Shown piece by piece: positions 1 to 7,553 of a DNA stretch of 44,607 nt (within the stretch, counting starts at the first letter, position 1; each line of letters begins with the position of its first letter). Position numbers and translations under genes: made by a program. Location: positions 1 to 44,607 of the forward strand of contig JAKPPT010000093.1 of NCBI GenBank assembly GCA_029547205.1, read 5' to 3'. The stretch is from Spirochaetota bacterium. Its GTDB lineage: Bacteria; Spirochaetota; Spirochaetia; Treponematales; UBA12059. The notes under the pieces were generated by a model. The model saw only the letters and a list, made by a program, of their open reading frames with translations. It was not told the origin of the DNA and did not search any database.

Positions 1-231
1 CGATGCAGAGAGCCGCTCGAGTTCTTCCAGATCGATGATACGTTTTGCATAGTAATGGAGAGAAAACGTCTGTGTGGAGAAGGTTTTACCGCATGCGCTG
101 CACCGGTAACGAAAAACATCTCCAAAAGTTTTGGTTGTGTAACGTCCAAACAGGTAATACCAGTCTGTGCCCTGTGTCCCGGTATGGAATGTACAGCATG
201 GGTTCGGGCAGAAAGGGAACGTGTCTGTCAT
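1..231 (-). CDS. Zinc-ribbon transposase-like protein, N-terminal part (runs off window)
   Basis: The ATG is at 231-229, with an in-frame TGA just upstream and a GAGG ribosome-binding site about 7 bases before it. The reading frame stays open for 77 codons to the window edge. The visible protein has two cysteine pairs typical of a zinc ribbon: C8 with C12/C13 (FCPNPCC) and C44/C47 (YRCSACGKTFS). A basic stretch (HYYAKR) and the start of a helix (IDLEELERL) follow. This resembles the N-terminal DNA-binding zinc ribbon of IS transposases such as the InsA-type proteins. The catalytic domain is not in the window, so family assignment is not possible. Its place directly inside a terminal inverted repeat supports transposase over a free-standing zinc-ribbon regulator. 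Confidence 0.7.
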   Translation of the reverse strand, partial: MTDTFPFCPNPCCTFHTGTQGTDWYYLFGRYTTKTFGDVFRYRCSACGKTFSTQTFSLHYYAKRIIDLEELERLSAS

Positions 232-335
232 CGGTATACCTCACAAATGGTGGATGTGTATACAAATTATTCACTTTCAATCTGTCTATCTGCATGCGGC
301 ACTTAGAAATAATTTTTACAAGCTTCGTGACACTA
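1..335 (-). mobile_element. Partial insertion sequence (element E1), right end
   Basis: The boundary at about 335 is a terminal inverted repeat that reads, on the minus strand, TAGTGTCACGAAGCTTGT. The same terminus bounds six gene-less elements elsewhere in the window. About 100 bases inside the terminus, a zinc-ribbon transposase-like gene starts and reads leftwards out of the window. Similarity to element E2 extends past the terminal repeat: both carry CTTAGAAAT followed by a T-rich stretch just inside the end. The opposite end lies outside the window, so length and family cannot be determined. That this is the autonomous partner of the small elements is inference. Confidence 0.7.
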
Positions 336-363
336 CAGTCTGTTACTTTCTGAAAAAAATAAG

Positions 364-392
364 TTGACAGATTGGTAAAACCGGTTTCTAAT
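364..392 (+). promoter_or_regulatory. Probable sigma-70 promoter for the lipoprotein gene
   Basis: A perfect -35 hexamer TTGACA (364-369) is followed after 17 bases by TCTAAT (387-392), one mismatch from TATAAT. It lies just outside the end of the E1 insertion sequence and about 60 bases upstream of the GTG start at 454. Confidence 0.55.
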
Positions 393-453
393 AAAAACAG
401 CCGACCACCAATCTGGCGTGCCTGGATCCATTTTATCTGTTAAGGAGCTTTGC

Positions 454-2139
454 GTGAGAAAACAAGCATTTTATATTGTTGGTATTCTGATACTAACACT
501 TATCGCAGTAGGTTGTTCTAGTCCGCTATCAGCAATTAGCAAAACTGAAACAGACAATGCAGAAATCGCGCATGGTGATGCAATAAGTTCACGAGCGGCA
601 CTTACAGTGTTATCACATTACTACGATAAGGGCAGTTTTAACCGAAATTACACTTCTTATAGTACTGCTTTTACTGACAAGACCGATGATGTCAATGTTG
701 ATACAGGTGCATGGATAGTTGTTAGATTTTCAAACGCTATCAACCCATCATGTTTGCCTGCATCACTCGATGCGACAGCAAACTATCCTATAAAAGTTGT
801 ACGAACAGAAGATAATCAACCGGTACTCGGAACCTTCGAACTTCGTAATGGAAACAAAGATATTGTGTTTAGGCCGGTACAACGTCACTGGCTTGAACCG
901 CTTTCAGGTACCGAAGGAAGTAAGGCTAGCTGGCAGGGAATTAAACCCAATTATACTTACAAGGTAACTGTGAGTGGTGTTGTTGATGTGAATGGACAGA
1001 CGCTTGCAAGTGCGAATACTTGGACTTTCAAGACGATAGATGTTGATTGGGGTCTATATTTCGTCTCTAAAAAACAGGCTGATGGCTATGTGTATATGGA
1101 AAAATATGTGCCAGGAAGAAACAACAGGTATTTTAATCCATCAGCAAAAACAATGATTTACACACATGGCTATGAGAAAAACGCTGTAATAAACGATTAT
1201 CGTCGTGAAAATATGTTATATTTTATTACCAAAGGTTCAGGAACAATTCCTCTTGGCCTTGATACGTTACAGTATATTATTGATGATGGCTGGAACTTTG
1301 GTATCTTTTTCTGGGATCAGTTTGCTGATGAGCCCGATGAAGTAAAAAATGCAGAAGCAAAAATCTGGAAAACGAGCAATGGATTCCAGGGTATGCGCTA
1401 TCGTGTGAGAACAGGTTTTGGTAAAGGAGAATTCCGTACAACAAATCAGCCGGTTCGTCCGCTTGGTGAAGAATTTTATAACATCTATATCAGTGCACTT
1501 GCTGGCAATACAGCGAATAAGAGAATCATTGCTCATTCTACAGGCGCACAACTCGGTGCGTATCTCGTTCGAGTTATTTCTGATCGGGTTACAAACGGAA
1601 CAATCAGTCAGAGCTATGTTCCGAACAGGCTGGCATTGCTCGAGGGTTTTTGGTCAAAAGATGCAAAAAGCTACTTTAATGGCATCCTTGGTTGGACAAA
1701 ATCGATGTGGAATGGCGAAGCCATACGCTCTATTGTAAGCACTGTAAAGAGTAGACACACTACTCTGGCAATTGAAATGGATAAACATCAAAACTATATG
1801 TGTGGTGATAGCTGGCTTGCTATCGGCGATTCGAACTATGATTTGCGTAAAATGGTCTGCGTTACCTATGTTTATCCTGATTTTATTGGCACCAATGCAA
1901 CTAACGACACCGGGGACAGACACTGCTATGCGCGGCTCTACTACTTCTGGACATATGCATCGAATATTACATCCTGGATTGAGAGTCATGGCGGGGTAAC
2001 AAGCAGAACAGCTGATAGCACGATACGAAGCTACATGAATAATGGCACGAGCAACTATGTCTTTGTCCAAAGTGGCGGAAAGAATAGTGCGACGCCGCTT
2101 GATGATACCTTTTCTAGAGTGAGTTTACGTAATTATTGA
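454..2139 (+). CDS. Lipoprotein with Ig-like (Big_5) domain and alpha/beta-hydrolase-like region
   Basis: The start is taken as GTG 454 because AAGGAG precedes it by about 7 bases and it directly begins a lipoprotein signal peptide (MRKQAFYIVG, then LIAVGC as lipobox). The frame is open upstream to 418. The protein is 561 residues. After a linker, about residues 80-200 look like a bacterial Ig-like Big_5 domain (VVRFSNAI, then YKVTVSGVVDVNG, then WTFKT). The C-terminal part has alpha/beta-hydrolase features: MIYTHGYEKNA, suggestive of an oxyanion-hole strand, and IIAHSTGAQLGA, a nucleophile-elbow-like HSTG. The acid and histidine residues cannot be placed with certainty. It is probably an envelope-anchored esterase or lipase-like protein; substrate unknown. 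A hairpin in element E2 just downstream may end the transcript. Confidence 0.6.
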   Translation: MRKQAFYIVGILILTLIAVGCSSPLSAISKTETDNAEIAHGDAISSRAALTVLSHYYDKGSFNRNYTSYSTAFTDKTDDVNVDTGAWIVVRFSNAINPSCLPASLDATANYPIKVVRTEDNQPVLGTFELRNGNKDIVFRPVQRHWLEPLSGTEGSKASWQGIKPNYTYKVTVSGVVDVNGQTLASANTWTFKTIDVDWGLYFVSKKQADGYVYMEKYVPGRNNRYFNPSAKTMIYTHGYEKNAVINDYRRENMLYFITKGSGTIPLGLDTLQYIIDDGWNFGIFFWDQFADEPDEVKNAEAKIWKTSNGFQGMRYRVRTGFGKGEFRTTNQPVRPLGEEFYNIYISALAGNTANKRIIAHSTGAQLGAYLVRVISDRVTNGTISQSYVPNRLALLEGFWSKDAKSYFNGILGWTKSMWNGEAIRSIVSTVKSRHTTLAIEMDKHQNYMCGDSWLAIGDSNYDLRKMVCVTYVYPDFIGTNATNDTGDRHCYARLYYFWTYASNITSWIESHGGVTSRTADSTIRSYMNNGTSNYVFVQSGGKNSATPLDDTFSRVSLRNY

Positions 2140-2148
2140 TTTCATATA

Positions 2149-2309
2149 TAGTGTCACGAAGCTTGTTAAAAAACTGGGCAGCACAATATGTTGTGTATAT
2201 TGTGCTGCCTAATACGATATGGTGTATCTATTTTGATACAATCGAAAATTAAGCGCTTAGAAATCAGATTTTTACAATTTTCGTGACACAAACATTATCG
2301 TGACACAAA
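2149..2309 (-). mobile_element. MITE-like element E2
   Basis: The left end TAGTGTCACGAAGCTTGT starts at 2149. The right end is the inverse TTTCGTGACACAAAC, present twice (ends at about 2291 and 2308) within a short direct repeat containing TCGTGACACAAACAT. The right end matches the end of insertion sequence E1 beyond the inverted repeat (CTTAGAAAT and adjacent T-rich bases), so it is placed in the same orientation as E1. There is no gene inside. A perfect 13-bp palindrome lies in the centre. It fills the gap between two convergent genes. Confidence 0.7.
2177..2209. terminator. Perfect hairpin inside E2, possible terminator
   Basis: GGCAGCACAATAT (2177-2189) and ATATTGTGCTGCC (2197-2209) are perfect inverted repeats with a 7-base loop. 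There is no clear T-run directly after it on the plus strand, so its role as an intrinsic terminator is uncertain. A related but imperfect hairpin occurs in element E7. Confidence 0.4.
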
Positions 2310-2328
2310 CATATCCGCAACACAAATG

Positions 2329-2760
2329 CTATTGTCTCAGTTTTATCGAAATAGTTACCTCGCTCGAATTGAGAACAAATGCTGCTTTAGAAAACGGTGG
2401 TGCGCTAAAAATCGCTTTTGCGTTGTTAGAAAAACCGTATGGTTCCAGTGGACCGAAAGCACCCATATCCATTTTGCCATTTCCATTAACATCATGATAG
2501 ACGCTTATGGCATACGTCCCATATGGTATATTTTTAAACTCGATATAGTTAGTTTCAGCAGTTACCGTAAGGATTTCGGTTCTGTAGACCTTATCTGCTT
2601 TATCGGGAAAACCGTCGGCAGATGCAAACAATGCAGCATACAGTGAGCCGGTGAACTTTTTGCAGGGTGAAACTTCAACGATAATTGTTCCGGTCGAATC
2701 ACCTCCTATCAATGTGCTCATGCAAATACATGTACACAACAGGCTTAGGAATCGTTTCAT
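2329..2760 (-). CDS. DUF2141 family secreted protein
   Basis: The start is ATG at 2760-2758, preceded by GGAGG about 7 bases upstream; the open frame continues further upstream without translation signals. The product is 143 residues. It begins with a short hydrophobic secretion signal (MKRFLSLLCTCICMSTLIGG). The mature part has the hallmarks of DUF2141: GTIIVEV, an internal IEFKNIPYGTYAISVYHD strand pair, the DVNGNGKMD segment (calcium-loop-like, with a following PLEPYGFSNN) and a C-terminal beta strand ending in SIKL. Members are small exported beta-sandwich proteins of unknown function. It is convergent with the lipoprotein gene and separated from it by element E2. Confidence 0.75.
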   Translation of the reverse strand: MKRFLSLLCTCICMSTLIGGDSTGTIIVEVSPCKKFTGSLYAALFASADGFPDKADKVYRTEILTVTAETNYIEFKNIPYGTYAISVYHDVNGNGKMDMGAFGPLEPYGFSNNAKAIFSAPPFSKAAFVLNSSEVTISIKLRQ

Positions 2761-2914
2761 GCTTTCCTCCAATCGTAGTGATACCGCATATTCAAATCCA
2801 TGATTTTTTCTCTGCTGACCATATAATATACTGATAGCACAATTAAAAACAGTAGGCATGATCCGTTCGGGTTTGGTAAGAGATTCCTGTGTGACATGCT
2901 GGAATAAGGACACT

Positions 2915-3037
2915 ATGTCAGAAAAAGAAGCAAAAGCGCGCATTAAAATAAACAAATTATTGGGAGAATCGGGCTGGAGATTTTTTGATACAGAGGCTGG
3001 GAAAGCCAATATCTTATCTGAATTAGGTGATTGTTAA
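2915..3037 (+). pseudogene. Remnant of a type I restriction enzyme R subunit (HsdR) N-terminus
   Basis: A 40-codon reading frame begins with ATG after AAGGA. It encodes a segment resembling the extreme N-terminus of HsdR-type restriction subunits: KARIKINKLL, then GWRFFD, then GKANI. A stop follows where the full protein would continue for several hundred residues. No other hsdR, hsdM or hsdS sequence was seen in the window. It sits in the AT-rich patch just before the DUF2075 pseudogene, so both look like leftovers of one defence segment. The match is from memory of the family motif, not a search. Confidence 0.5.
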
Positions 3038-3092
3038 ACATTTTAAACAAAAAGTAAAGTTATAAGGAAATAAAGAAAAATAGAAGGTTTAA

Positions 3093-4243
3093 ATGATTTA
3101 CTATTCTAAAGTTGATGAATATTTAAATAATGTAGAAGATGAAGGATTTTAAATATTTTGACAAGTAATTTTAAGCAAATCTTTGATTCCCTACCTTCTG
3201 AAAGCGAAGTTAATTCATGGAAAAATTCTTTAATGGTGCTTGCTAGTGTTTTAAAAAGCAATATCAAATTACATAATTTGTATATTTTTTTAGAATATAA
3301 AATGCCTTCTTGTTCAAGGAGAGCAGATGTAATGCTTTTTGGATTGGATAAAAACCAAAAGCCAACAGCTTTAGTTATAGAATTAAAACAATGGAGTAAT
3401 ATAGGCCAATCAGCAATAACTGATACTATTGCTATAGGTAATAAACCATTTTGCATCCATTTATTCAAGTGAAAGGCTATTGTGAATACTTAAAATACTA
3501 TCATCAAGCTTTCTCAAAAGATAACTATTTAATAAGAGGATGTGCATATCTACATAATTTAAGTGATAAAAAAAATTAGAGCAAATTATAACAAATGATA
3601 TTATAATAGATTATCCTATATTTATTAAAGGTGAGGAAATTAAGTTAAATGAATTTATTACAAATATTTTTTCAGATAAAGAAATAGGTGATGATTATTT
3701 AAATAAAATAATAAATGTAAATTACTATGTTTCTACAAAATTGCTTGATGTATTAAATCAATCTATCCAATCAAATTTTGAATGGAGATTATTAGACGAA
3801 CAAAAAATAGTGTTTAATACAGTAATTGATAAAGTAAATGAATCAATAAAAAACAATAAAAAATCTGTAATAATTGTAACAGGAGGTCCTGGTACTGGAA
3901 AAAGTGTTCTATCTATTCAACTTTTAGTTTATGGGGCAAGGCAAAATTTAAAGGTTGCATATGCTACAGGATCAAAAGCATTTATAACGGTTTTGCAAGC
4001 ATTAACGCAAGATTTGGCGGATGATTTGCTAAAAAAATTCATAATAAAAGAACAAAATCACAAATACCAGTTAAAGATATATTTGTCTTGTCAAAAGATA
4101 TAGCAAAAATTGGATGTAAAGAATCAAGTAGAAACTATTTTGATTTAATTATATACGATGAAGGGCATTGATTATGGGATTTTAGAAGAAATATATTTAA
4201 TAATATGAATAAACAACTATCAGACACCCCAATGATTGCTTAG
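3093..4243 (+). pseudogene. DUF2075-family protein (nuclease-like N-terminus plus P-loop NTPase), frameshifted and truncated
   Basis: Conceptual joining of frames gives one continuous DUF2075-type protein. It has MIYYSKVDEYLN at the start, EINSW-like and RADVMLFG...LVIELKQW (PD-(D/E)XK-like D and E-x-K residues), a Walker A VTGGPGTGKS at about 3880-3909, and a Walker B LIIYDEGH at about 4142-4168. The frames are broken at about 3150, 3450, 3570 and 4030. Each break is repaired by adding one base to a homopolymer run (T, T, A, A). A fifth lesion turns the codon after DEGH into TGA, where family members have arginine. The frame ends at TAG 4241-4243, inside the terminus of element E3, so the C-terminal half is missing. 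DUF2075 proteins are often found near restriction and other defence genes. Not expected to be functional. Confidence 0.75.
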
Positions 4244-4384
4244 TGTCACGAAGCTTGTGAAAATCCAGGTTGAAAGTATTCTATTTTTGATTGTATTACA
4301 ATTAACATACTATTTTGTATATGTAGCGAACCATAATCACTATATATTGTAGTGCAGATTCTATTCACAATCTTCCTGTCACTA
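4240..4384. mobile_element. MITE-like element E3
   Basis: It has left terminus TTAGTGTCACGAAGCTTGTG at 4240 and right terminus TTCACAATCTTCCTGTCACTA ending at about 4384 (shown without its full context). The interior is AT-rich and gene-less, with GAAAGTATTCTATTTTTGAT-like and TATATATTGTAG-like segments shared with E4-E6. It adjoins the broken end of the DUF2075 pseudogene, which suggests insertion into it or into a flank of a deletion. Confidence 0.65.
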
Positions 4385-4431
4385 GTAGGATATCATTATA
4401 TTTATCAAACTTGCTCACTATGCTATAGTTC

Positions 4432-5316
4432 ATGACTATGAACAATCCTATTCAAAATACCAGTGCGGAAGTTCCAGCAATTGCATCGATGAATGTTCCG
4501 TGTTTTGCTATAAAGGCTCTAGAAATACCGGTATTGCGTAAGGCTGCGCTGCAGGTTGTTAAGAATGCAGCAGTCGATTTTTTTGCTGTTCAGTGGCTGG
4601 AGCGGCTTTTGCCGGGGAAAATCCCCATTGCATCAGTCGATCATGAACTCGATAAGGATGTGCCATTTAGCCCCGGGCATGTGCATGTGTACATGGATTT
4701 TATTCCTTTCTGGATTCGAACAGCAGCATGGATGTATACGGTATATGGATGGAAGGAGCGTAAAGCAATTGCTCAATTTGTTGATGGTATTGCCAGGCTC
4801 TACAATCAAGCGGCTTCAGTGTACCGGGTACATCTTTCAACGACCGAGCGCCCCTTTTATATTAAGCGTCCGCGTTTTGCGCTCATTCACGCTGCTGATC
4901 CTCACTATGCCTGTGTGCCGAGCCTCCATGTCATGATCGTGGTGTACTCGTGGCTTGCATTGCGTGATTTTCTCACACAGCGCGGTGATGTTGAGCGCTA
5001 TCATGCTCAGATTGATGAGCTCAGAACTGGTGCGCTTGCGATTACCGAATCGATTTTATTTGTGAAACAGCATAGCGTAAACTGTGTCGGTGCTGCGATG
5101 TATGCAATGACAAAGCTCTATGGGGCATGGTTGACAGAGGAAGAAGCGGTAAAATTTATTAACGATCTTTTTTTACAACCACGGATTGGTAGTGATGCTG
5201 AAATGAGAATTAAAAATCACATTATCACGCTGTATCGCACACTGCTCAAGCAGGGTGAGGCAGCACGGGAATGGCATCATCCGTTACTTGATTTTTTGCG
5301 TTCCTGTCCCCGATAA
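4432..5316 (+). CDS. PAP2/inositol-phosphorylceramide-synthase-like protein, motif-degenerate
   Basis: The product is 294 residues. The best-recognised segment is CVPSLHVMIVVYSW (about residues 162-175), which resembles the second phosphatase motif PSGH/PSLH of the PAP2 superfamily. A following ESILFVKQHSVNCVGAAMYA resembles the third motif, in which KQH is usually followed by a conserved aspartate; that aspartate is not evident here. TTERPFYIKRPRF could stand for the first motif. Few clear transmembrane helices are visible, unlike typical PAP2 proteins. The first ATG at 4432 and the next at 4438 are both possible; no good ribosome-binding site was seen. It stands alone after element E3. Function is uncertain. 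Confidence 0.5.
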   Translation: MTMNNPIQNTSAEVPAIASMNVPCFAIKALEIPVLRKAALQVVKNAAVDFFAVQWLERLLPGKIPIASVDHELDKDVPFSPGHVHVYMDFIPFWIRTAAWMYTVYGWKERKAIAQFVDGIARLYNQAASVYRVHLSTTERPFYIKRPRFALIHAADPHYACVPSLHVMIVVYSWLALRDFLTQRGDVERYHAQIDELRTGALAITESILFVKQHSVNCVGAAMYAMTKLYGAWLTEEEAVKFINDLFLQPRIGSDAEMRIKNHIITLYRTLLKQGEAAREWHHPLLDFLRSCPR

Positions 5317-5443
5317 CTCCTCACGGCGTTGTTATCGCGACGCAGGTTGTAATACGTGTAAGTTTCAGTAAAGTGTCGGCCCCTATCAAGTACAAGTTTC
5401 TTTCAAGTACCATCAACTACGAGCTATCAAACATCACGTTTCA

Positions 5444-5474
5444 AACAAAAAGCACCGGTTTTGTTCCGGTGCTT
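5444..5474 (-). terminator. Intrinsic terminator of htpG
   Basis: AGCACCGG (5451-5458) and CCGGTGCT (5466-5473) form an 8-bp GC-rich stem. On the minus strand the stem is followed by TTTTTG, as expected for termination of the leftward htpG transcript. The rest of the gap (5317-5443) shows nothing recognisable. Confidence 0.8.
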
Positions 5475-5501
5475 GTGTTGTTCATATGTTTATGAAAAGA
5501 C

Positions 5502-7364
5502 TCATTGCGAAAGTAGTCGGTTCAATCGCGTTACAAAATCCGATGGATCTTTTATCGGCACACCTTCGAGGAGAAGTGCTTGGTTAAGGAGCACATGCGC
5601 AATGTCCGATGTGAGTTCATCGCTCTCTGAGTTCTGAGCTTTTTTAAGGAGCGCATGGTCTGGATTGATTTCCAGTATTGGTCTCACTTCAACTTCCTCA
5701 CCGCGGCCGAGTGCTTTCATGAGCTGAGCCATCTGCATGCTCGGATCTTGTTCGTCAAGAATAATGCATGCTGGGCTTTCCGATAATCGCGATGAGACGC
5801 GCACGTCTTTTACAAGGTCACCGAGCGCTTTTTTGATTTTTTCTGCAAGCGGTGCATTCTCTTTTTGTTTTTGCTTTGCTTCTTTCGATTGAATATCTTC
5901 TTCCGCACCTGTTCGATTGGCTGCTTTAAGCTCTATGTCTCCATAGCGGCCAATCATGGGTATGACAAGTTCATCGATTTCATCAAAACAGAGGAGCACT
6001 TCGATACCTTCTTTTTTGTACATTTCGAGTATTGGAGATTTTCGAACGCGCTCTTCACTCTCACCGGTCAGATAGTAAATTGCTTTTTGACCATCTTTCA
6101 TGCGCTTTTTATAGTCTGCAAGACTTGTCCAGCCATCAACTGCTGTGCTCTTAAAGCGAACGAGTTCAAGGAGAGTTTCTTTATTTGCAAAATCGCTGTA
6201 GATACCTTCTTTAATGGGGCGGTTGAATTCGGTAATAAACTGCGCATATTTTTCCGGATCGCGTTCTGAAAGTTCCTTAAGTTCTGATAATATTTTTTTA
6301 ACAGAAGCGCTCCGTATGGTATTCATGATGCGGTTTTGCTGGAGTATTTCTCGGCTTACGTTGAGCGGGAGATCTTCGGAATCTATGATACCGCGAACAA
6401 AGCGGAGATAGGTTGGAAGCAGCTCTTTATCATCATCGGTTATAAAAACACGTTTGACGTAGAGCTTTACACCGGGCTTGTAATCAGCATGGTACAGATC
6501 GAACGGGGCTTTCTCCGGAATATAGAAGAGGGTTGTGTATTCGATAGTGCCTTCTGCTTTAGTGTGTATCCAGTAGAGTGGGTTCTCTTCGGAATCGGTT
6601 ATATTTTTATAAAAATCGATATATTCTTCAGTCGTTATTTCCTGCTTTGATCGGCTCCATAATGCTTTGGCACTGTTTATTTGATCTTTCCGATGAATCT
6701 TTGTGTCTTTCTTTTTGCCCTTATCATCGTATTCAAATCCGTCCCATTCAAGGAAAATGGGGAACGCGATGTGATTGGAATATTTTTTTATGAGCGATTC
6801 AAGACGCCAGCGGGACAGGAACTCTTTTCCCTCATCGTTCATGGTGAGGGTGATGCACGTGCCATGTGATGCCTTTTCGGCCGGCTCAATAGAGAACGAG
6901 CCTTTCCCATCGCTTGTCCAGAGCCATGCAGCATCTTCTCCGGCTTTTCGTGTGAGAACCGAAACGGTTTCTGCCACCATGTAGCTTGCATAAAAACCAA
7001 CACCAAATTGACCAATGAGGTTCATATCTTTTTTGGAAGCCTGAGCAATTGCCTCCATAAACCGTTTAGTTCCCGATCGGGCAATGGTTCCCAGGTTGTC
7101 AATAAGATCCTGTTCGTTCATGCCGATACCGGTATCTTCGATGGTGAGCGTGTTTTTTTCATCATTAAACGAAATGGTAATTGATGGCTCAAACGTGATA
7201 CTTTTATACGCTTCGTCTGATGTAGTCAAATAGCGGAGCTTATCGAGCGCATCAGAAGCGTTTGATATAAGTTCCCTGAGGAATATCTCTTTGTGGGAAT
7301 AGAGCGAATGAATGATGAGGTGAAGCAGATCATTAACTTCAGCCTGAAATTTGTGTACAGACAT
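5502..7364 (-). CDS. htpG: Molecular chaperone HtpG (Hsp90 family)
   Basis: The product is 620 residues, the normal length. HtpG is the cytoplasmic ATP-dependent dimeric Hsp90 chaperone. The N-terminal GHKL ATPase is complete: ELISNASDALDKLRY (helix with the Mg-binding Asn), DTGIGM, and GQFGVGFYASYMVA (lid and ATP-binding loop). The middle domain carries LYVKRVFITDD and GIIDSEDLPLNVSRE (with the conserved catalytic-loop Arg region). The C-terminal dimerisation domain follows. The start ATG at 7364-7362 has AAGGAG about 6 bases upstream. It is a single-gene unit with its own promoter and terminator. No CIRCE operator was seen upstream. Confidence 0.97.
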   Translation of the reverse strand: MSVHKFQAEVNDLLHLIIHSLYSHKEIFLRELISNASDALDKLRYLTTSDEAYKSITFEPSITISFNDEKNTLTIEDTGIGMNEQDLIDNLGTIARSGTKRFMEAIAQASKKDMNLIGQFGVGFYASYMVAETVSVLTRKAGEDAAWLWTSDGKGSFSIEPAEKASHGTCITLTMNDEGKEFLSRWRLESLIKKYSNHIAFPIFLEWDGFEYDDKGKKKDTKIHRKDQINSAKALWSRSKQEITTEEYIDFYKNITDSEENPLYWIHTKAEGTIEYTTLFYIPEKAPFDLYHADYKPGVKLYVKRVFITDDDKELLPTYLRFVRGIIDSEDLPLNVSREILQQNRIMNTIRSASVKKILSELKELSERDPEKYAQFITEFNRPIKEGIYSDFANKETLLELVRFKSTAVDGWTSLADYKKRMKDGQKAIYYLTGESEERVRKSPILEMYKKEGIEVLLCFDEIDELVIPMIGRYGDIELKAANRTGAEEDIQSKEAKQKQKENAPLAEKIKKALGDLVKDVRVSSRLSESPACIILDEQDPSMQMAQLMKALGRGEEVEVRPILEINPDHALLKKAQNSESDELTSDIAHVLLNQALLLEGVPIKDPSDFVTRLNRLLSQ

Positions 7365-7416
7365 GATTTCTCCTTGAAAAATTGCTGAAAATGTTGCTTA
7401 GAAAAAATTTTTAGAA

Positions 7417-7445
7417 AATATACAAAAAAAAACAGATAAAGGCAA
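7417..7445 (-). promoter_or_regulatory. Probable htpG promoter
   Basis: Read on the minus strand, TTGCCT (7445-7440) and TATATT (7422-7417) are separated by 17 bases that include a 9-T tract. It lies about 50 bases upstream of the htpG start. Confidence 0.45.
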
Positions 7446-7553
7446 ATTGATTGAGCGTTTGAGATTCAGGTATATTCGATTATCATCTATAAATAAACTA
7501 TGTTTGATTTTTTTTAAAGCGTGTTATAGTATAGTGCAGTAAAAGGAGACATC

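Noticed and set aside
45-367. Several overlapping plus- and minus-strand reading frames of 60-100 codons
   Set aside because: They lie over the transposase-like gene and its upstream region in other frames, lack ribosome-binding sites and family motifs.
1654-2070. Minus-strand frame of 138 codons inside the lipoprotein gene
   Set aside because: Shadow frame of a gene with clear signal and domain features; no independent support.
2761-3009. N-terminal extension of the DUF2141 gene
   Set aside because: A GGAGG site and signal peptide mark the start at 2760; the extension overlaps the HsdR remnant on the other strand.
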